Assembly (NCBI RefSeq): GCF_001884135.1 | Contig: NZ_MAOC01000020.1 | Coordinates: 310,001 to 374,000, forward strand | Origin: Bacillus nitratireducens | GTDB taxonomy: Bacteria > Bacillota > Bacilli > Bacillales > Bacillaceae_G | DNA: 64,000 nucleotides | Reading direction: 5' to 3' | Part shown: positions 41,875-50,839 of the stretch, one piece after another | Position numbering within the stretch: position 1 is the first letter of the stretch | How the letters are laid out: every line of letters starts with the position of its first letter | Notes under the pieces: model-generated | What the model was told of the DNA's origin: nothing | Database searches by the model: none | The model's input: the letters and a program-made list of their open reading frames with translations, nothing else | Program-made: the position numbers and the translations under genes

Positions 41875-41979
41875 TTTATGAATAAAATGCACTAAACCAC
41901 TAATGCCCATAAAAGCTCGATTGGTTCAACTAATAATCAGTGGGTAGGAACAAACCCACTGATTATAGCTTCACTTTAT
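41875..41979 (+). repeat. bcr1-like TTTAT-flanked repeat, copy 2
   Basis: The element is bounded by TTTAT at 41875-41879 and 41975-41979. The core has GCCCATAAAAGCTCGATTGG and CAGTGGGTAGGAACAAACCC, then the pairing CACTGATTATAGCTTCACTTTAT end. It is more diverged than the other two copies. It ends 18 bp before the amine oxidase start codon, so the gene's leader runs through it. Confidence 0.7.
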
Positions 41980-41997
41980 GAAGTAAGGGGTGGAATT

Positions 41998-43470
41998 GTG
42001 CAGAAAGCTATAATGTTTAACAATGAGATGGATGAAACGTTAAAAGTTATAGATAAAGGATTGGAGAAGACGTCACGCCCGAAACAAATTATTGTAGTAG
42101 GGGCTGGTATGGCTGGATTAGTTTCGGCATCTTTATTAAAGGCTGCGGGACATGAAGTGAAGATTTTTGAAGCAAACAACCGGGTAGGTGGCCGTATAGA
42201 GACAGTTAGAATGGAAGATACCGGATTATATTTAGATGTTGGAGCAATGAGAATTCCGTATTCGCATACATTAACGATGGCATATATAAGAAAGTTTGGG
42301 CTACAGGTGAGCCCTTTTATTAATAGGAATGAGACAGATATTATCTACGTAAATGGTCGGAAAACGACATTAAAACAATACGAAAAAGATCCAAGTATTT
42401 TAAGATATCCTGTGGAAATGAATGAAGTTGGGAAAACGTCTGAGGAACTATTAATGTTAGCGGTACAGCCCATTATAAATTTTATAAAAAAGAACCCAGA
42501 GAAAAATTGGGATATTGTAGTAAAGGATTTTGGGAGATATTCTACAGGGCAATTTTTAAAGTATCATCCTTATCAATATAATACGTATTTCTCGCCAGTA
42601 ACGATTGAGATGATTGGTGTTTTATTAGATTTAGAAGGCTTTTTGGAAAGGTCATTCGTTGAGACGTTACGCTTTTTATACATTATGCAAGAGGAAAGTG
42701 GATTTTGCGAAATAATAGGTGGGAATGATAGATTACCAAAGTCTTTTTTACCGCAACTAGAAGAAAATATTATATATAATCAAAAATTAATGAAGCTTCA
42801 TCAACAAGATAACGGTGTGACAGCTTTCTATCGGAACGAGGAAACTTTTGAATATAGTAGTATTACAGGGGACTTAGTTATTGTTACAATTCCTTTTTCA
42901 ACAATGCGATTTGTAGAAGTAGATCCATTTGATTCGATATCTCATGCGAAGTGGAAAACAATTCGCGAATTGCATTATATGCCAGCTACAAAAATAGGAA
43001 TTCAATTTAAAAGTCGTTTTTGGGAGGAACAAGGGCAATTAGGTGGGAGAATTATAACAGATCTTCCTATACGTTATGCGTATTATCCAAGTCATGGAAT
43101 CGGTTCAAAAGGACCAGCCATTATGCTTGGGAGTTATACGTGGTCATACGATGCATTACTATGGGATGGTTTATCAAAAGGGGATCGTATCTATTACACA
43201 TTACAAAATTTAGCAACAATATTAGGTGGTCAAGTATATGATGAGTTTATGTCTGGAATATCAAAGAGTTGGACATTAGATCCATATGCGCTTGGAGGGT
43301 TTGCACTATTTCAAGCTGGCCAAGAATCTGAATTACAGCCAGTCATTGTAAAACCTGAGGGAAGAATTTACTTCGCTGGTGATCATACAACGCTGTATCA
43401 CGGATGGATTCAAGGTGCGATTGAATCCGGAGTTCGTGTGGCGGTAGAGGTAAATGATCAAAATGTGTAA
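41998..43470 (+). CDS. flavin monoamine oxidase family protein
   Basis: The 490-aa protein is an FAD-dependent amine oxidase. The dinucleotide-binding motif is IIVVGAGMAGLVSASLLKAA near 30-50, followed by EANNRVGGRIETVR near 58. A C-terminal FAD-contact block YFAGDHTTLYHGWIQGAIES lies near 458. It should oxidise an amine or amino acid with release of hydrogen peroxide; the substrate is unknown. The start is a GTG with AAGGGGTGG upstream (an internal ATG follows at 42010). A bcr1-like repeat ends just upstream. Confidence 0.92.
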   Translation: MQKAIMFNNEMDETLKVIDKGLEKTSRPKQIIVVGAGMAGLVSASLLKAAGHEVKIFEANNRVGGRIETVRMEDTGLYLDVGAMRIPYSHTLTMAYIRKFGLQVSPFINRNETDIIYVNGRKTTLKQYEKDPSILRYPVEMNEVGKTSEELLMLAVQPIINFIKKNPEKNWDIVVKDFGRYSTGQFLKYHPYQYNTYFSPVTIEMIGVLLDLEGFLERSFVETLRFLYIMQEESGFCEIIGGNDRLPKSFLPQLEENIIYNQKLMKLHQQDNGVTAFYRNEETFEYSSITGDLVIVTIPFSTMRFVEVDPFDSISHAKWKTIRELHYMPATKIGIQFKSRFWEEQGQLGGRIITDLPIRYAYYPSHGIGSKGPAIMLGSYTWSYDALLWDGLSKGDRIYYTLQNLATILGGQVYDEFMSGISKSWTLDPYALGGFALFQAGQESELQPVIVKPEGRIYFAGDHTTLYHGWIQGAIESGVRVAVEVNDQNV

Positions 43471-43545
43471 AATTCAGAAATTTCTTTACTGTATAACTTG
43501 AGATGGATATTATTATATATAAAAGAAATATAGGGAGTGTTGAAA

Positions 43546-44130
43546 ATGAATCCGTTATTATTCGATTTTCCTTCTGAATTTTATACTGAAAGGCTTTATA
43601 TACGAATGCCAAAACCAGATGACGGTAAAGTTGTATATGACGCAATTCAAGCTTCAATGAAAGAACTAAAACCTTGGATGGTCTTTGCACAAAAAGAGCA
43701 AACAGAGGAAGAAATAGAAGAGAGTATTAGAAAATCGCATATTCAATTTTTGCAGCGTGAGGATTTGAGATTACTAGTTTTTTTGAAAGAAACAGGTGAA
43801 TTTGTTGCATCTGCCGGATTACATCGTATTAATTGGGATATACCTCAATTTGAAATCGGGTATTGGATTGATTCAAGGTTTAGTGGAAAGGGCTATATGG
43901 TAGAGGCTGCAAAAGGTATAACAGATTATGCTTTCACTGAATTGAAAGCAAACCGCGTAGAAATTCGATGCGATTCTTTAAATAAGAAGAGTAGAGCGAT
44001 ACCTGAGAAATTAGGATTTAAGTTAGAAGGTACGTTAGAAAGTGCGAGTGTTGCAGTAGATGGAAATGGATTAAGGGATATGTGTGTATTTGCCATGACT
44101 AGAAATACATATGAAAAAGAAGAGCTGTAA
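43546..44130 (+). CDS. GNAT acetyltransferase, RimJ/RimL type
   Basis: The protein is about 194 aa. A RimL-like N-terminus (FYTERLYIRMPKPDDGKVVY) is followed by the acetyl-CoA site in FEIGYWIDSRFSGKGYMVEAA near 107-127 and by EIRCDSLNKKSRAIPEKLGF near 145. Relatives acetylate ribosomal proteins or small amines and antibiotics; the target is unknown. ATG 43546 is preferred with AGGGAG 9 nt upstream; a TTG at 43537 adjoins that site. Confidence 0.88.
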   Translation: MNPLLFDFPSEFYTERLYIRMPKPDDGKVVYDAIQASMKELKPWMVFAQKEQTEEEIEESIRKSHIQFLQREDLRLLVFLKETGEFVASAGLHRINWDIPQFEIGYWIDSRFSGKGYMVEAAKGITDYAFTELKANRVEIRCDSLNKKSRAIPEKLGFKLEGTLESASVAVDGNGLRDMCVFAMTRNTYEKEEL

Positions 44131-44150
44131 AGAAACAGCTCTTCTTTTTG
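44114..44150. terminator. bidirectional terminator between GNAT and YdhF-like genes
   Basis: A 15-bp stem has arms AAAAAGAAGAGCTGT / ACAGCTCTTCTTTTT and overlaps the GNAT stop codon. Confidence 0.88.
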
Positions 44151-44154
44151 AGTA

Positions 44155-45057
44155 TTATGGTACAGGATGTCCATTAGAGCTTTCGAAAATTGTAAACCAT
44201 TGTTGACGATCTAAATTAACTTTTGTAGCAAGCGCGGCTGTTTTAACACGATCTAATTTACCAGATCCAACGATTGGCATCATGTTAGCTGGGTGAGCAA
44301 GCAACCATGCATACATAACCGTATCGATGCTAGTAACATTTAGTTCAGTAGCAACTTTTTGTAAAGTTTCACGTACACGTATGGCACGTTCTGATTGACC
44401 AGTAAAGATTTCACCACCAGCAAGAGGTGACCAAATCATTGGATTGATTCGTTTTTCTTGGCATAAATCAATCGTACCTTTTTCAAAATGCTCAAGCTGC
44501 ATCGCAGATACTTCAATTTGATTTGTAATGAGCGGGAAATCTAAATACGAACTTAACATATTAAATTGTGAAGGTAAGAAGTTAGATACACCGAAGTGAC
44601 GAACTTTGCCTTCTTGCTTTAAGCGTGAGAATGCTTCTGCCACTTCAGTTGGATCCATAAATGGATCTGGGCGATGGATGAGCAGTACATCAATATAGTC
44701 TGTATGTAAGTTTTGTAATGAATCTTCCGCGCTCTTTATGATATGTTCTGCACTCGTATTGTAGTGAGCGACATATCGTTCTGGAAATTTTGGTGATGGG
44801 GGAGCGATTCCACATTTTGTGATAATTTGCATATTTTCGCGCAAGGAAGGCTTGAGTTGTAACGCTTCTCCAAACAATCCTTCACACGTATATCCGCCAT
44901 AAATATCAGCGTGATCGAAAGTAGTAATCCCCATATCCATACAGTCTTCAATAAAAGAAAGTAACTCTTGCTTTGTCATATTCCATTCTGCTAAACGCCA
45001 AAAACCTTGAATAATACGAGAAAATTCTAGTGTTTCGGCCATTTGAACTCGTTCCAC
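44155..45057 (-). CDS. aldo/keto reductase, YdhF-like
   Basis: The 300-aa protein is an AKR barrel with ITTFDHADIYGGYTCEGLFGEAL near 40-62 (catalytic Asp/Tyr), the catalytic Lys in IITKCGI near 78, YIDVLLIHRPDPFM near 120, and IVGSGKLDRVKTAA at the NADPH site near 273. It reduces carbonyl compounds. GTG 45057 is taken as start because AGGGGG lies 8 nt upstream; the ATG six codons later is farther from it. Confidence 0.92.
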   Translation of the reverse strand: MERVQMAETLEFSRIIQGFWRLAEWNMTKQELLSFIEDCMDMGITTFDHADIYGGYTCEGLFGEALQLKPSLRENMQIITKCGIAPPSPKFPERYVAHYNTSAEHIIKSAEDSLQNLHTDYIDVLLIHRPDPFMDPTEVAEAFSRLKQEGKVRHFGVSNFLPSQFNMLSSYLDFPLITNQIEVSAMQLEHFEKGTIDLCQEKRINPMIWSPLAGGEIFTGQSERAIRVRETLQKVATELNVTSIDTVMYAWLLAHPANMMPIVGSGKLDRVKTAALATKVNLDRQQWFTIFESSNGHPVP

Positions 45058-45223
45058 TATAAGTACCCCCTATATGAATGAATAATATTTTTGAAAAGGC
45101 TTTCTTACTACATATTATTATATAGTTACAGGTTCGGACATACAATAAATATGTTTTGCTACAAAAACGATTTTCTCTATATGCTATAATGTAGAAACAT
45201 ATAGCTATAAGGAGATGTAAGGG

Positions 45224-46174
45224 ATGATTCCAGTAACGATATTAACTGGTTTTCTTGGATCTGGGAAAACGACATTATTAAATCGTATTTTAACAGAAAA
45301 TCATGGTAAAAAATTAGCAGTGATTGTAAATGAAATAGGGCAAATTGGTATTGATAATCAGCTGATTATGAATGTCGAAGAAGAGATTATGGAGATGACG
45401 AATGGATGTTTATGTTGTACTGTACGTGAAGATTTACTCGTTGCTTTAAAACAATTACTGGACGTAAAAGCTGAAGGTAAAATGGACTTTGATGGATTAG
45501 TAATTGAAACGACGGGTCTTGCAAATCCAGGTCCGATTATTCAAACATTCTTTTTAGATCCTGTTATTCAATCTGCATATCAAATTAACGGTGTTGTAAC
45601 GGTAGTAGATAGTTACCATATACATAAACATTTTGAAAAAGGACTAGAAGCAAAAGAACAAATTGCATTTGCTGATGTCGTTTTAGTAAATAAATTAGAT
45701 TTAGTGGATGAAAGTGAAAAGGAAAATCTATTGCAGGAACTACAAGGTATTAACCCAACTGCAAAGTTAATCGAGGCCACTAACTGTGATGTGGATATTC
45801 CATCATTACTACAAATACAAACGTTTAAAACGAAAGATACGTTACAAATTTACCCTCATAAAGAACATAACCATCTAGAAGGTGTAAAATCATTTGTATT
45901 ACGTGAAGAACGTCCGTTAGATTTACAAAAATTGAATGAGTGGATGTCAGCTGTCGTTCAAGAGCTAGGGGAGTATTTATATCGTTACAAAGGAATTTTA
46001 TCTATTGATGGAGTAGATAAACGTATCGTTTTCCAAGGTGTGCATACACTGTTTGCCGCTTCGTACGATAGAGAGTGGCAAGAGGGCGAAGAGCGAGTAA
46101 GTGAAGTAGTGTTTATCGGAAAAGATATTAATAAAGAATGGTTCCAAGAACATTTCCAAGAGTGTGTGAAATAA
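45224..46174 (+). CDS. COG0523 / CobW-like metallochaperone GTPase
   Basis: The 316-aa GTPase has P-loop GFLGSGKTT at 9-17, the invariant metal-binding GCLCC at 61-65, Walker-B-like VIETTGLANP near 103, NKLD near 160, and a C-terminal CobW domain from about 220 with HNHLEGVKSFV. COG0523 proteins deliver metals, often zinc when zinc is scarce, to client enzymes. The specific client is unknown. The promoter region shows TATAAT (45185-45190) but no clear Zur site. A zinc-binding ABC lipoprotein gene lies 0.8 kb downstream on the other strand. Confidence 0.92.
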   Translation: MIPVTILTGFLGSGKTTLLNRILTENHGKKLAVIVNEIGQIGIDNQLIMNVEEEIMEMTNGCLCCTVREDLLVALKQLLDVKAEGKMDFDGLVIETTGLANPGPIIQTFFLDPVIQSAYQINGVVTVVDSYHIHKHFEKGLEAKEQIAFADVVLVNKLDLVDESEKENLLQELQGINPTAKLIEATNCDVDIPSLLQIQTFKTKDTLQIYPHKEHNHLEGVKSFVLREERPLDLQKLNEWMSAVVQELGEYLYRYKGILSIDGVDKRIVFQGVHTLFAASYDREWQEGEERVSEVVFIGKDINKEWFQEHFQECVK

Positions 46175-46203
46175 GCCTGCGTAATTGCAGGTTTATTTTT
46201 TTA
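46168..46203 (+). terminator. terminator after COG0523 gene
   Basis: A hairpin pairs ATAAGCCTGC with GCAGGTTTAT and is followed by seven Ts. Confidence 0.82.
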
Positions 46204-46299
46204 TACTTTGGAGAACTTCATTGAAAGAATATTAGATTGTAAAAATGGAGTATATAAGAGGAAGAAACTAAAAATAGAAATAACATTGATAAATGTATA

Positions 46300-46326
46300 A
46301 TAAAAAGCCTGTTTTCACAGGCTCGT
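46300..46326 (-). terminator. terminator overlapping end of the BltD-like gene
   Basis: Arms AAGCCTG / CAGGCTC-region with T run on the minus strand; the TGA stop (46315-46317) lies in the loop. Confidence 0.75.
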
Positions 46327-46785
46327 ATTTTCATCTATTAGTAATTCCATTACAACACCTACAACTGGGCCTTCATCATCAATATCACCATTTAAACGGA
46401 AGCCAAATGACTCATATAGTCCCATTGCGAGTTTGTTGTCAGGATGTAAACTTAAATAAATTATTTTGCATTCAAATTTTTCTTGTAAGAATTGAATGAG
46501 TATGCGAAGGAAACGTTTTGCGTATCCTTTTCCTTGATATTGCTCGTCAATCATAAAGCGATCTAACCAGACACTTTTACGTTTTTCCCAATACCATCCA
46601 TACATTGCATACCCTACAAGTGTTTCTCCATCATATAAACCTACTGACGTTCCGTTTCCTTCAAATAATGATTCTGCTAAAGAAAACGCATTGCTTTCAA
46701 TAAATTGCTGCTGGTCTTTTGCGACGTTTAAAGCAGCTACTGAACGCCAATTTTTTGCTGTTACTTCACTAATGTGAAGAATCAT
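46315..46785 (-). CDS. GNAT acetyltransferase, spermine/spermidine N-acetyltransferase-like
   Basis: The 156-aa GNAT protein has FIESNAFSLAES near 28-39, DRFMIDEQYQGKGYAKRFL near 74-92 (acetyl-CoA loop Q-G-K-G-Y-A), and a C-terminal NKLAMGLYESFGFRLNGDID. The overall pattern resembles Bacillus BltD/PaiA polyamine acetyltransferases; polyamine as substrate is inferred. It is a single gene whose stop codon lies inside its own terminator. Confidence 0.85.
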   Translation of the reverse strand: MILHISEVTAKNWRSVAALNVAKDQQQFIESNAFSLAESLFEGNGTSVGLYDGETLVGYAMYGWYWEKRKSVWLDRFMIDEQYQGKGYAKRFLRILIQFLQEKFECKIIYLSLHPDNKLAMGLYESFGFRLNGDIDDEGPVVGVVMELLIDENTSL

Positions 46786-46879
46786 AATTCCAACTCACCT
46801 TCTAAATTAATATAGCTTAAAAGCTAATATGGATAATTTTACTTGTTATTTTGGTCAAGTCAAGTGAGAACAAACAAAA

Positions 46880-46908
46880 AAGAAGCTGAATGGCATATTC
46901 AGCTTCTT
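46880..46908 (-). terminator. terminator of the zinc lipoprotein gene
   Basis: A perfect 12-bp stem AAGAAGCTGAAT / ATTCAGCTTCTT is followed, on the minus strand, by TTTTTTG. A bcr1-like repeat lies between the gene's stop codon and this terminator. Confidence 0.88.
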
Positions 46909-47005
46909 ATAAAGTGAAACTTTAATGAGTGGGGGTTTTGTTCATCCCCCACTCATTATCAGCCCGCATCAATCGGGCGTTTACTGCCCGTTAATACGGG
47001 ATAAA
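46909..47005 (-). repeat. bcr1-like TTTAT-flanked repeat, copy 3
   Basis: The element is bounded by ATAAA at both ends on the plus strand (46909-46913 and 47001-47005), that is TTTAT on the minus strand. Read on the minus strand it contains GGGCAGTAAACGCCCGATTG, then GGGCTGATAATGAGTGGGGG and the matching CCCCCACTCATT arm before AGTTTCACTTTAT. It has the best-paired hairpin of the three copies and lies in the 3' untranslated region of the zinc lipoprotein gene. Confidence 0.75.
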
Positions 47006-47012
47006 AAGTTGA

Positions 47013-47963
47013 TTAGTTAGTAGCTTCTTTCAATGTATTCACGTTTTCTTCCATTAAAGTAAAGTAATCTTTATTGTTCTTAGCATCATCTTCAGAAATA
47101 GTAGCAAGGTGATTTAAACGTAAAATTTTTGTGCCAGTTTCTTGTTGAATCACTGATGCTACTTTTGGAGTGGAGAATGTTTCAAATAAAATATATTTTA
47201 GACCGTGCTCTTTTACTGTTTTTGTAATGTCAGCCAGCTGTTTTTGAGATGGTTCATCAGATGCTGAAATTCCAGCGATTGGGATTTGTTTTAAACCGTA
47301 TCGTTGTTCCCAGTAGCCATAAGCTGCGTGTGAAACTAATATTTCTTTCGTTTTTGCATTTGCAATGACAGCTTTAAATTGATCATCTAAATCAGTAAAT
47401 TTTGTTTGTAGTGCTGCAAAGTTTTTTTCGAACTCTTTTTTATGTTCAGGCTGTAATTCTACAAGTGCATTTTTAATTTTTTCTGCTTGTTTCATCGCAA
47501 GAGTAGGATCTATCCAAACGTGTGGGTCTTTATCATGATGATGTTCATCTTCTTTATGACCGTCTCCATGATCGTGCTGCTCTTCTTCAGATGAAGCACG
47601 AAGTTCGATATCTTTAGATGCATTTACAATTTTTACGTTTTCTTTTTTTAATGATTTTTCCATTTTTTCGGCAAATGGTTCTAATTCTGCGCCGTTATAA
47701 ACAAATAAATCGGCTTTCGCGACTTGTACAGTCTGCTTTTGACTTGGTTCAAATGTATGAGAATCCGCACCAGGTGGGTAAATTGTTTCTACATTTACAT
47801 AATCACCACCGATTTTTTTTGCAAAGTCAGCGAGTGGGAAAATGGTTGTATAAACAGAAAGTTTCCCATCTTTTTTCGCTGCACCTTCTTTGTTGTTAGA
47901 ACATCCAGCAAAGATGAGTGTGAAAATAAGTATAAATGAAAATAGAGCTAATTTTTTAGGCAT
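47013..47963 (-). CDS. zinc ABC transporter substrate-binding lipoprotein (ZnuA/AdcA-like)
   Basis: The 316-aa protein has a lipoprotein signal with lipobox FAGC (Cys near 20). The cluster A-I (SBP_bac_9) fold is shown by TIFPLADFAKKIGGDYVNVETI near 40, PPGADSHTFEPS with a metal His near 70, and VSHAAYGYWEQRYGL near 208. A His/Asp-rich loop at about 127-145 (HDHGDGHKEDEHHHDKDPHV) marks zinc specificity. It captures zinc outside the membrane for an ABC importer, but no ATPase or permease gene is adjacent. Zur-like operators lie upstream. Confidence 0.94.
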   Translation of the reverse strand: MPKKLALFSFILIFTLIFAGCSNNKEGAAKKDGKLSVYTTIFPLADFAKKIGGDYVNVETIYPPGADSHTFEPSQKQTVQVAKADLFVYNGAELEPFAEKMEKSLKKENVKIVNASKDIELRASSEEEQHDHGDGHKEDEHHHDKDPHVWIDPTLAMKQAEKIKNALVELQPEHKKEFEKNFAALQTKFTDLDDQFKAVIANAKTKEILVSHAAYGYWEQRYGLKQIPIAGISASDEPSQKQLADITKTVKEHGLKYILFETFSTPKVASVIQQETGTKILRLNHLATISEDDAKNNKDYFTLMEENVNTLKEATN

Positions 47964-48033
47964 ATAATTCTCCTCTTTTCTTTTTTACAATTATATTTTC
48001 TCCAAATATTAGAAGAAAATAGCGTTTTAATGC

Positions 48034-48054
48034 AAAACGGAATAATTACGTTTT
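48034..48054. promoter_or_regulatory. Zur-like operator, proximal
   Basis: AAAACGGAAT-A-ATTACGTTTT is a 21-bp dyad with one arm mismatch. It resembles the Bacillus Zur box (AAATCGTAATNATTACGATTT), matching most core positions. It lies about 70 bp upstream of the zinc lipoprotein start. Confidence 0.62.
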
Positions 48055-48100
48055 AGTGCGCGAACCTAGTATAATACATCTTTATGAAAGTTGCAATAAA

Positions 48101-48115
48101 TAATAATCATTACGA
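48101..48115. promoter_or_regulatory. Zur-like operator, distal
   Basis: Read on the minus strand, TCGTAATGATTATTA matches 13 of 15 positions of TCGTAATNATTACGA. With the proximal dyad it makes a tandem pair between the zinc lipoprotein gene and a divergent small membrane protein gene. Confidence 0.55.
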
Positions 48116-48133
48116 TTTGATTTTGTTATAAAT

Positions 48134-48385
48134 TTGTCAAAAAGAACGGTATTAATTTTTATTATTAGTGCATATGTGACAATGTTACTTTCATATATTG
48201 GGAGGGAGCAGAAAAAAGGGGATGAGTGCTTGGGTTACTTCATGGAGGCCATCTTATTAATACTTGCGGTCGTTTTGCCATTATCTTTTGTTTTAATTTT
48301 TTTAAGGAGATTAATAAGTAATTTAGGAGGTGCTACAACAATAACGAAATTACCAATGGAAGAAAAAGAAAAGAAAAAAGAGTAA
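48134..48385 (+). CDS. possible small membrane protein (83 aa)
   Basis: The frame begins at a TTG (48134) and encodes two hydrophobic segments (about 6-22 and 38-60) and a Lys/Glu-rich tail. The start is weak: no Shine-Dalgarno is seen and the frame is closed at 48104. The TTG is only 19 bp from the distal Zur-like site, so if it is real it could share zinc control. It could also be the remnant of a gene. It ends at a perfect 38-bp palindrome. Confidence 0.5.
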   Translation: MSKRTVLIFIISAYVTMLLSYIGREQKKGDECLGYFMEAILLILAVVLPLSFVLIFLRRLISNLGGATTITKLPMEEKEKKKE

Positions 48386-48420
48386 GTAAAGCACTATGCG
48401 TACGCATAGTGCTTTACTTA
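48383..48420. terminator. perfect 38-bp palindrome (terminator-like)
   Basis: Bases 48383-48420 are a perfect 38-bp palindrome that begins at the TAA stop of the preceding frame and is centred on ATGCGTACGCAT. On the plus strand there is no T run after it; on the minus strand CTCTTTTTTC follows. It can form a very strong RNA hairpin in either direction or a cruciform. Confidence 0.65.
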
Positions 48421-48501
48421 TGGTAAAATGGGAGAACGGAAACTCCTGTTAGCGACGAATAGCTATAGGGGAGAATAGTAAATAAAGAGGTATACACATA
48501 T

Positions 48502-49160
48502 ATGAATAAGCGAACAGCGTTAGTACTTGGTGCAAGTGGGTTAGTTGGACAAGAAATAACGCGACTATTACTTGACTCAGATTACTACGATTCGGTTACT
48601 ATTTTTGTAAGGGAACCATTACAATTACAACATGAGAAATTACAGCAGAAACAGGTGGATTTTTCAGTGTTAGAGGAATATAAAGAATTTTTTGCAGTAG
48701 ATGATGTATTCAGTTGTTTAGGGACAACGATAAAAAAAGCGAAGTCGAAGGCGAATTTTAAAAAAGTAGATTATGAATATACATTGCGAGCTGCTTGCTT
48801 AGCTGAAAAACAGGGCGTGCAAAATTTTCTTGTTATTTCATCAATGGGAGCGAAACCTAAATCATTCTTCTTTTACTCGCAAGTGAAGGGGAGGATGGAA
48901 GAGGAGCTGAAAAAGCTAGTTATTGGTGGCATACACATTTTTAGGCCTTCATTATTAGTAGGAAATCGACAAGAATATCGTTTTGGAGAAAGAATGGCTG
49001 AGAAATTATCTCGTATTCTTCCGTTTATATTTAAAGGAGCTTTTAAAAAGTACAAACCAATTTCAGCTAAAGATGTGGCGAAAGGAATGTATATAACGGC
49101 GCTACGAGAGGAATCGGGTATCCATATTTATAATTCAAATGAAATTACAACTATAGAATA

Positions 49161-49161
<1 letters not shown>
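48502..49161 (+). CDS. NAD(P)-binding oxidoreductase (HTATIP2-like atypical SDR)
   Basis: The 219-aa protein is a Rossmann-fold atypical short-chain dehydrogenase: LVLGASGLVGQEI at 7-19 (nucleotide site), DDVFSCLGTTIKKAKSK near 73-89, LVISSMGAKPKSFFFYSQVKG near 112-132 (Ser/Tyr/Lys-type region), and FRPSLLVGNRQEYR near 152. The reaction is unknown. A GAGGT ribosome site precedes the ATG. It has its own bidirectional terminator. Confidence 0.87.
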
Positions 49162-50264
<1,103 letters not shown>

Positions 50265-50361
50265 TCATTCTCTTTTTTGTTTCCCTAACAAAACGCTTAT
50301 ACGAAAAATTTTGTCTATTCGTGTTACAATGACTAATATGAAATGAATTGGAGGATGACAT

Positions 50362-50814
50362 ATGTATCAGGCATATTATGAAAGTGAATTAGGTTTGCTG
50401 GAAATTACAGCGAATGATAAAGGAATTACGTCTGTTATATTTGTTGATGAACGACAAGAAGAACGTACAAATGAAATGATAAATCAGTGTATAAATGAGC
50501 TAGAGGAATATTTTAAGGGGAAAAGAAAAGAGTTCACGGTTCCGTTGTCTGCTGAGGGAACATTATTTCAAAAAAATGTATGGGATGCGCTCTATACTAT
50601 TCCGTACGGCGTAAGTGCTTCATATTTAGATATTGCGGAGAAGGTCGGCAATACAAAAGCTGTACGAGCGATAGGAGGAGCAAATAGCCGGAATCCAATT
50701 TCAATTATCGTTCCATGTCACCGTGTAATAGGAAAGAGTGGAAAGCTTGTTGGGTATGCGGGTGGTTTATGGAGGAAAGAGTGGTTATTGAAGCATGAAG
50801 GTATTTTAAAATGA
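50362..50814 (+). CDS. methylated-DNA-[protein]-cysteine S-methyltransferase
   Basis: The 150-aa protein has the MGMT/Ogt active-site motif VPCHRVIG with acceptor Cys119. The upstream helix-turn-helix (FQKNVWDALYTIPYGVSASY near 69-88) and the arginine-finger region VRAIGGANSRNP near 101-112 are also present. It repairs O6-alkylguanine by irreversible transfer to its own cysteine. GGAGGATG overlaps the start region. It lies 25 nt before the next gene and probably shares a transcript with it. Confidence 0.95.
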   Translation: MYQAYYESELGLLEITANDKGITSVIFVDERQEERTNEMINQCINELEEYFKGKRKEFTVPLSAEGTLFQKNVWDALYTIPYGVSASYLDIAEKVGNTKAVRAIGGANSRNPISIIVPCHRVIGKSGKLVGYAGGLWRKEWLLKHEGILK

Positions 50815-50839
50815 AGTGTGGATGGAAAGAGGGATCGTT

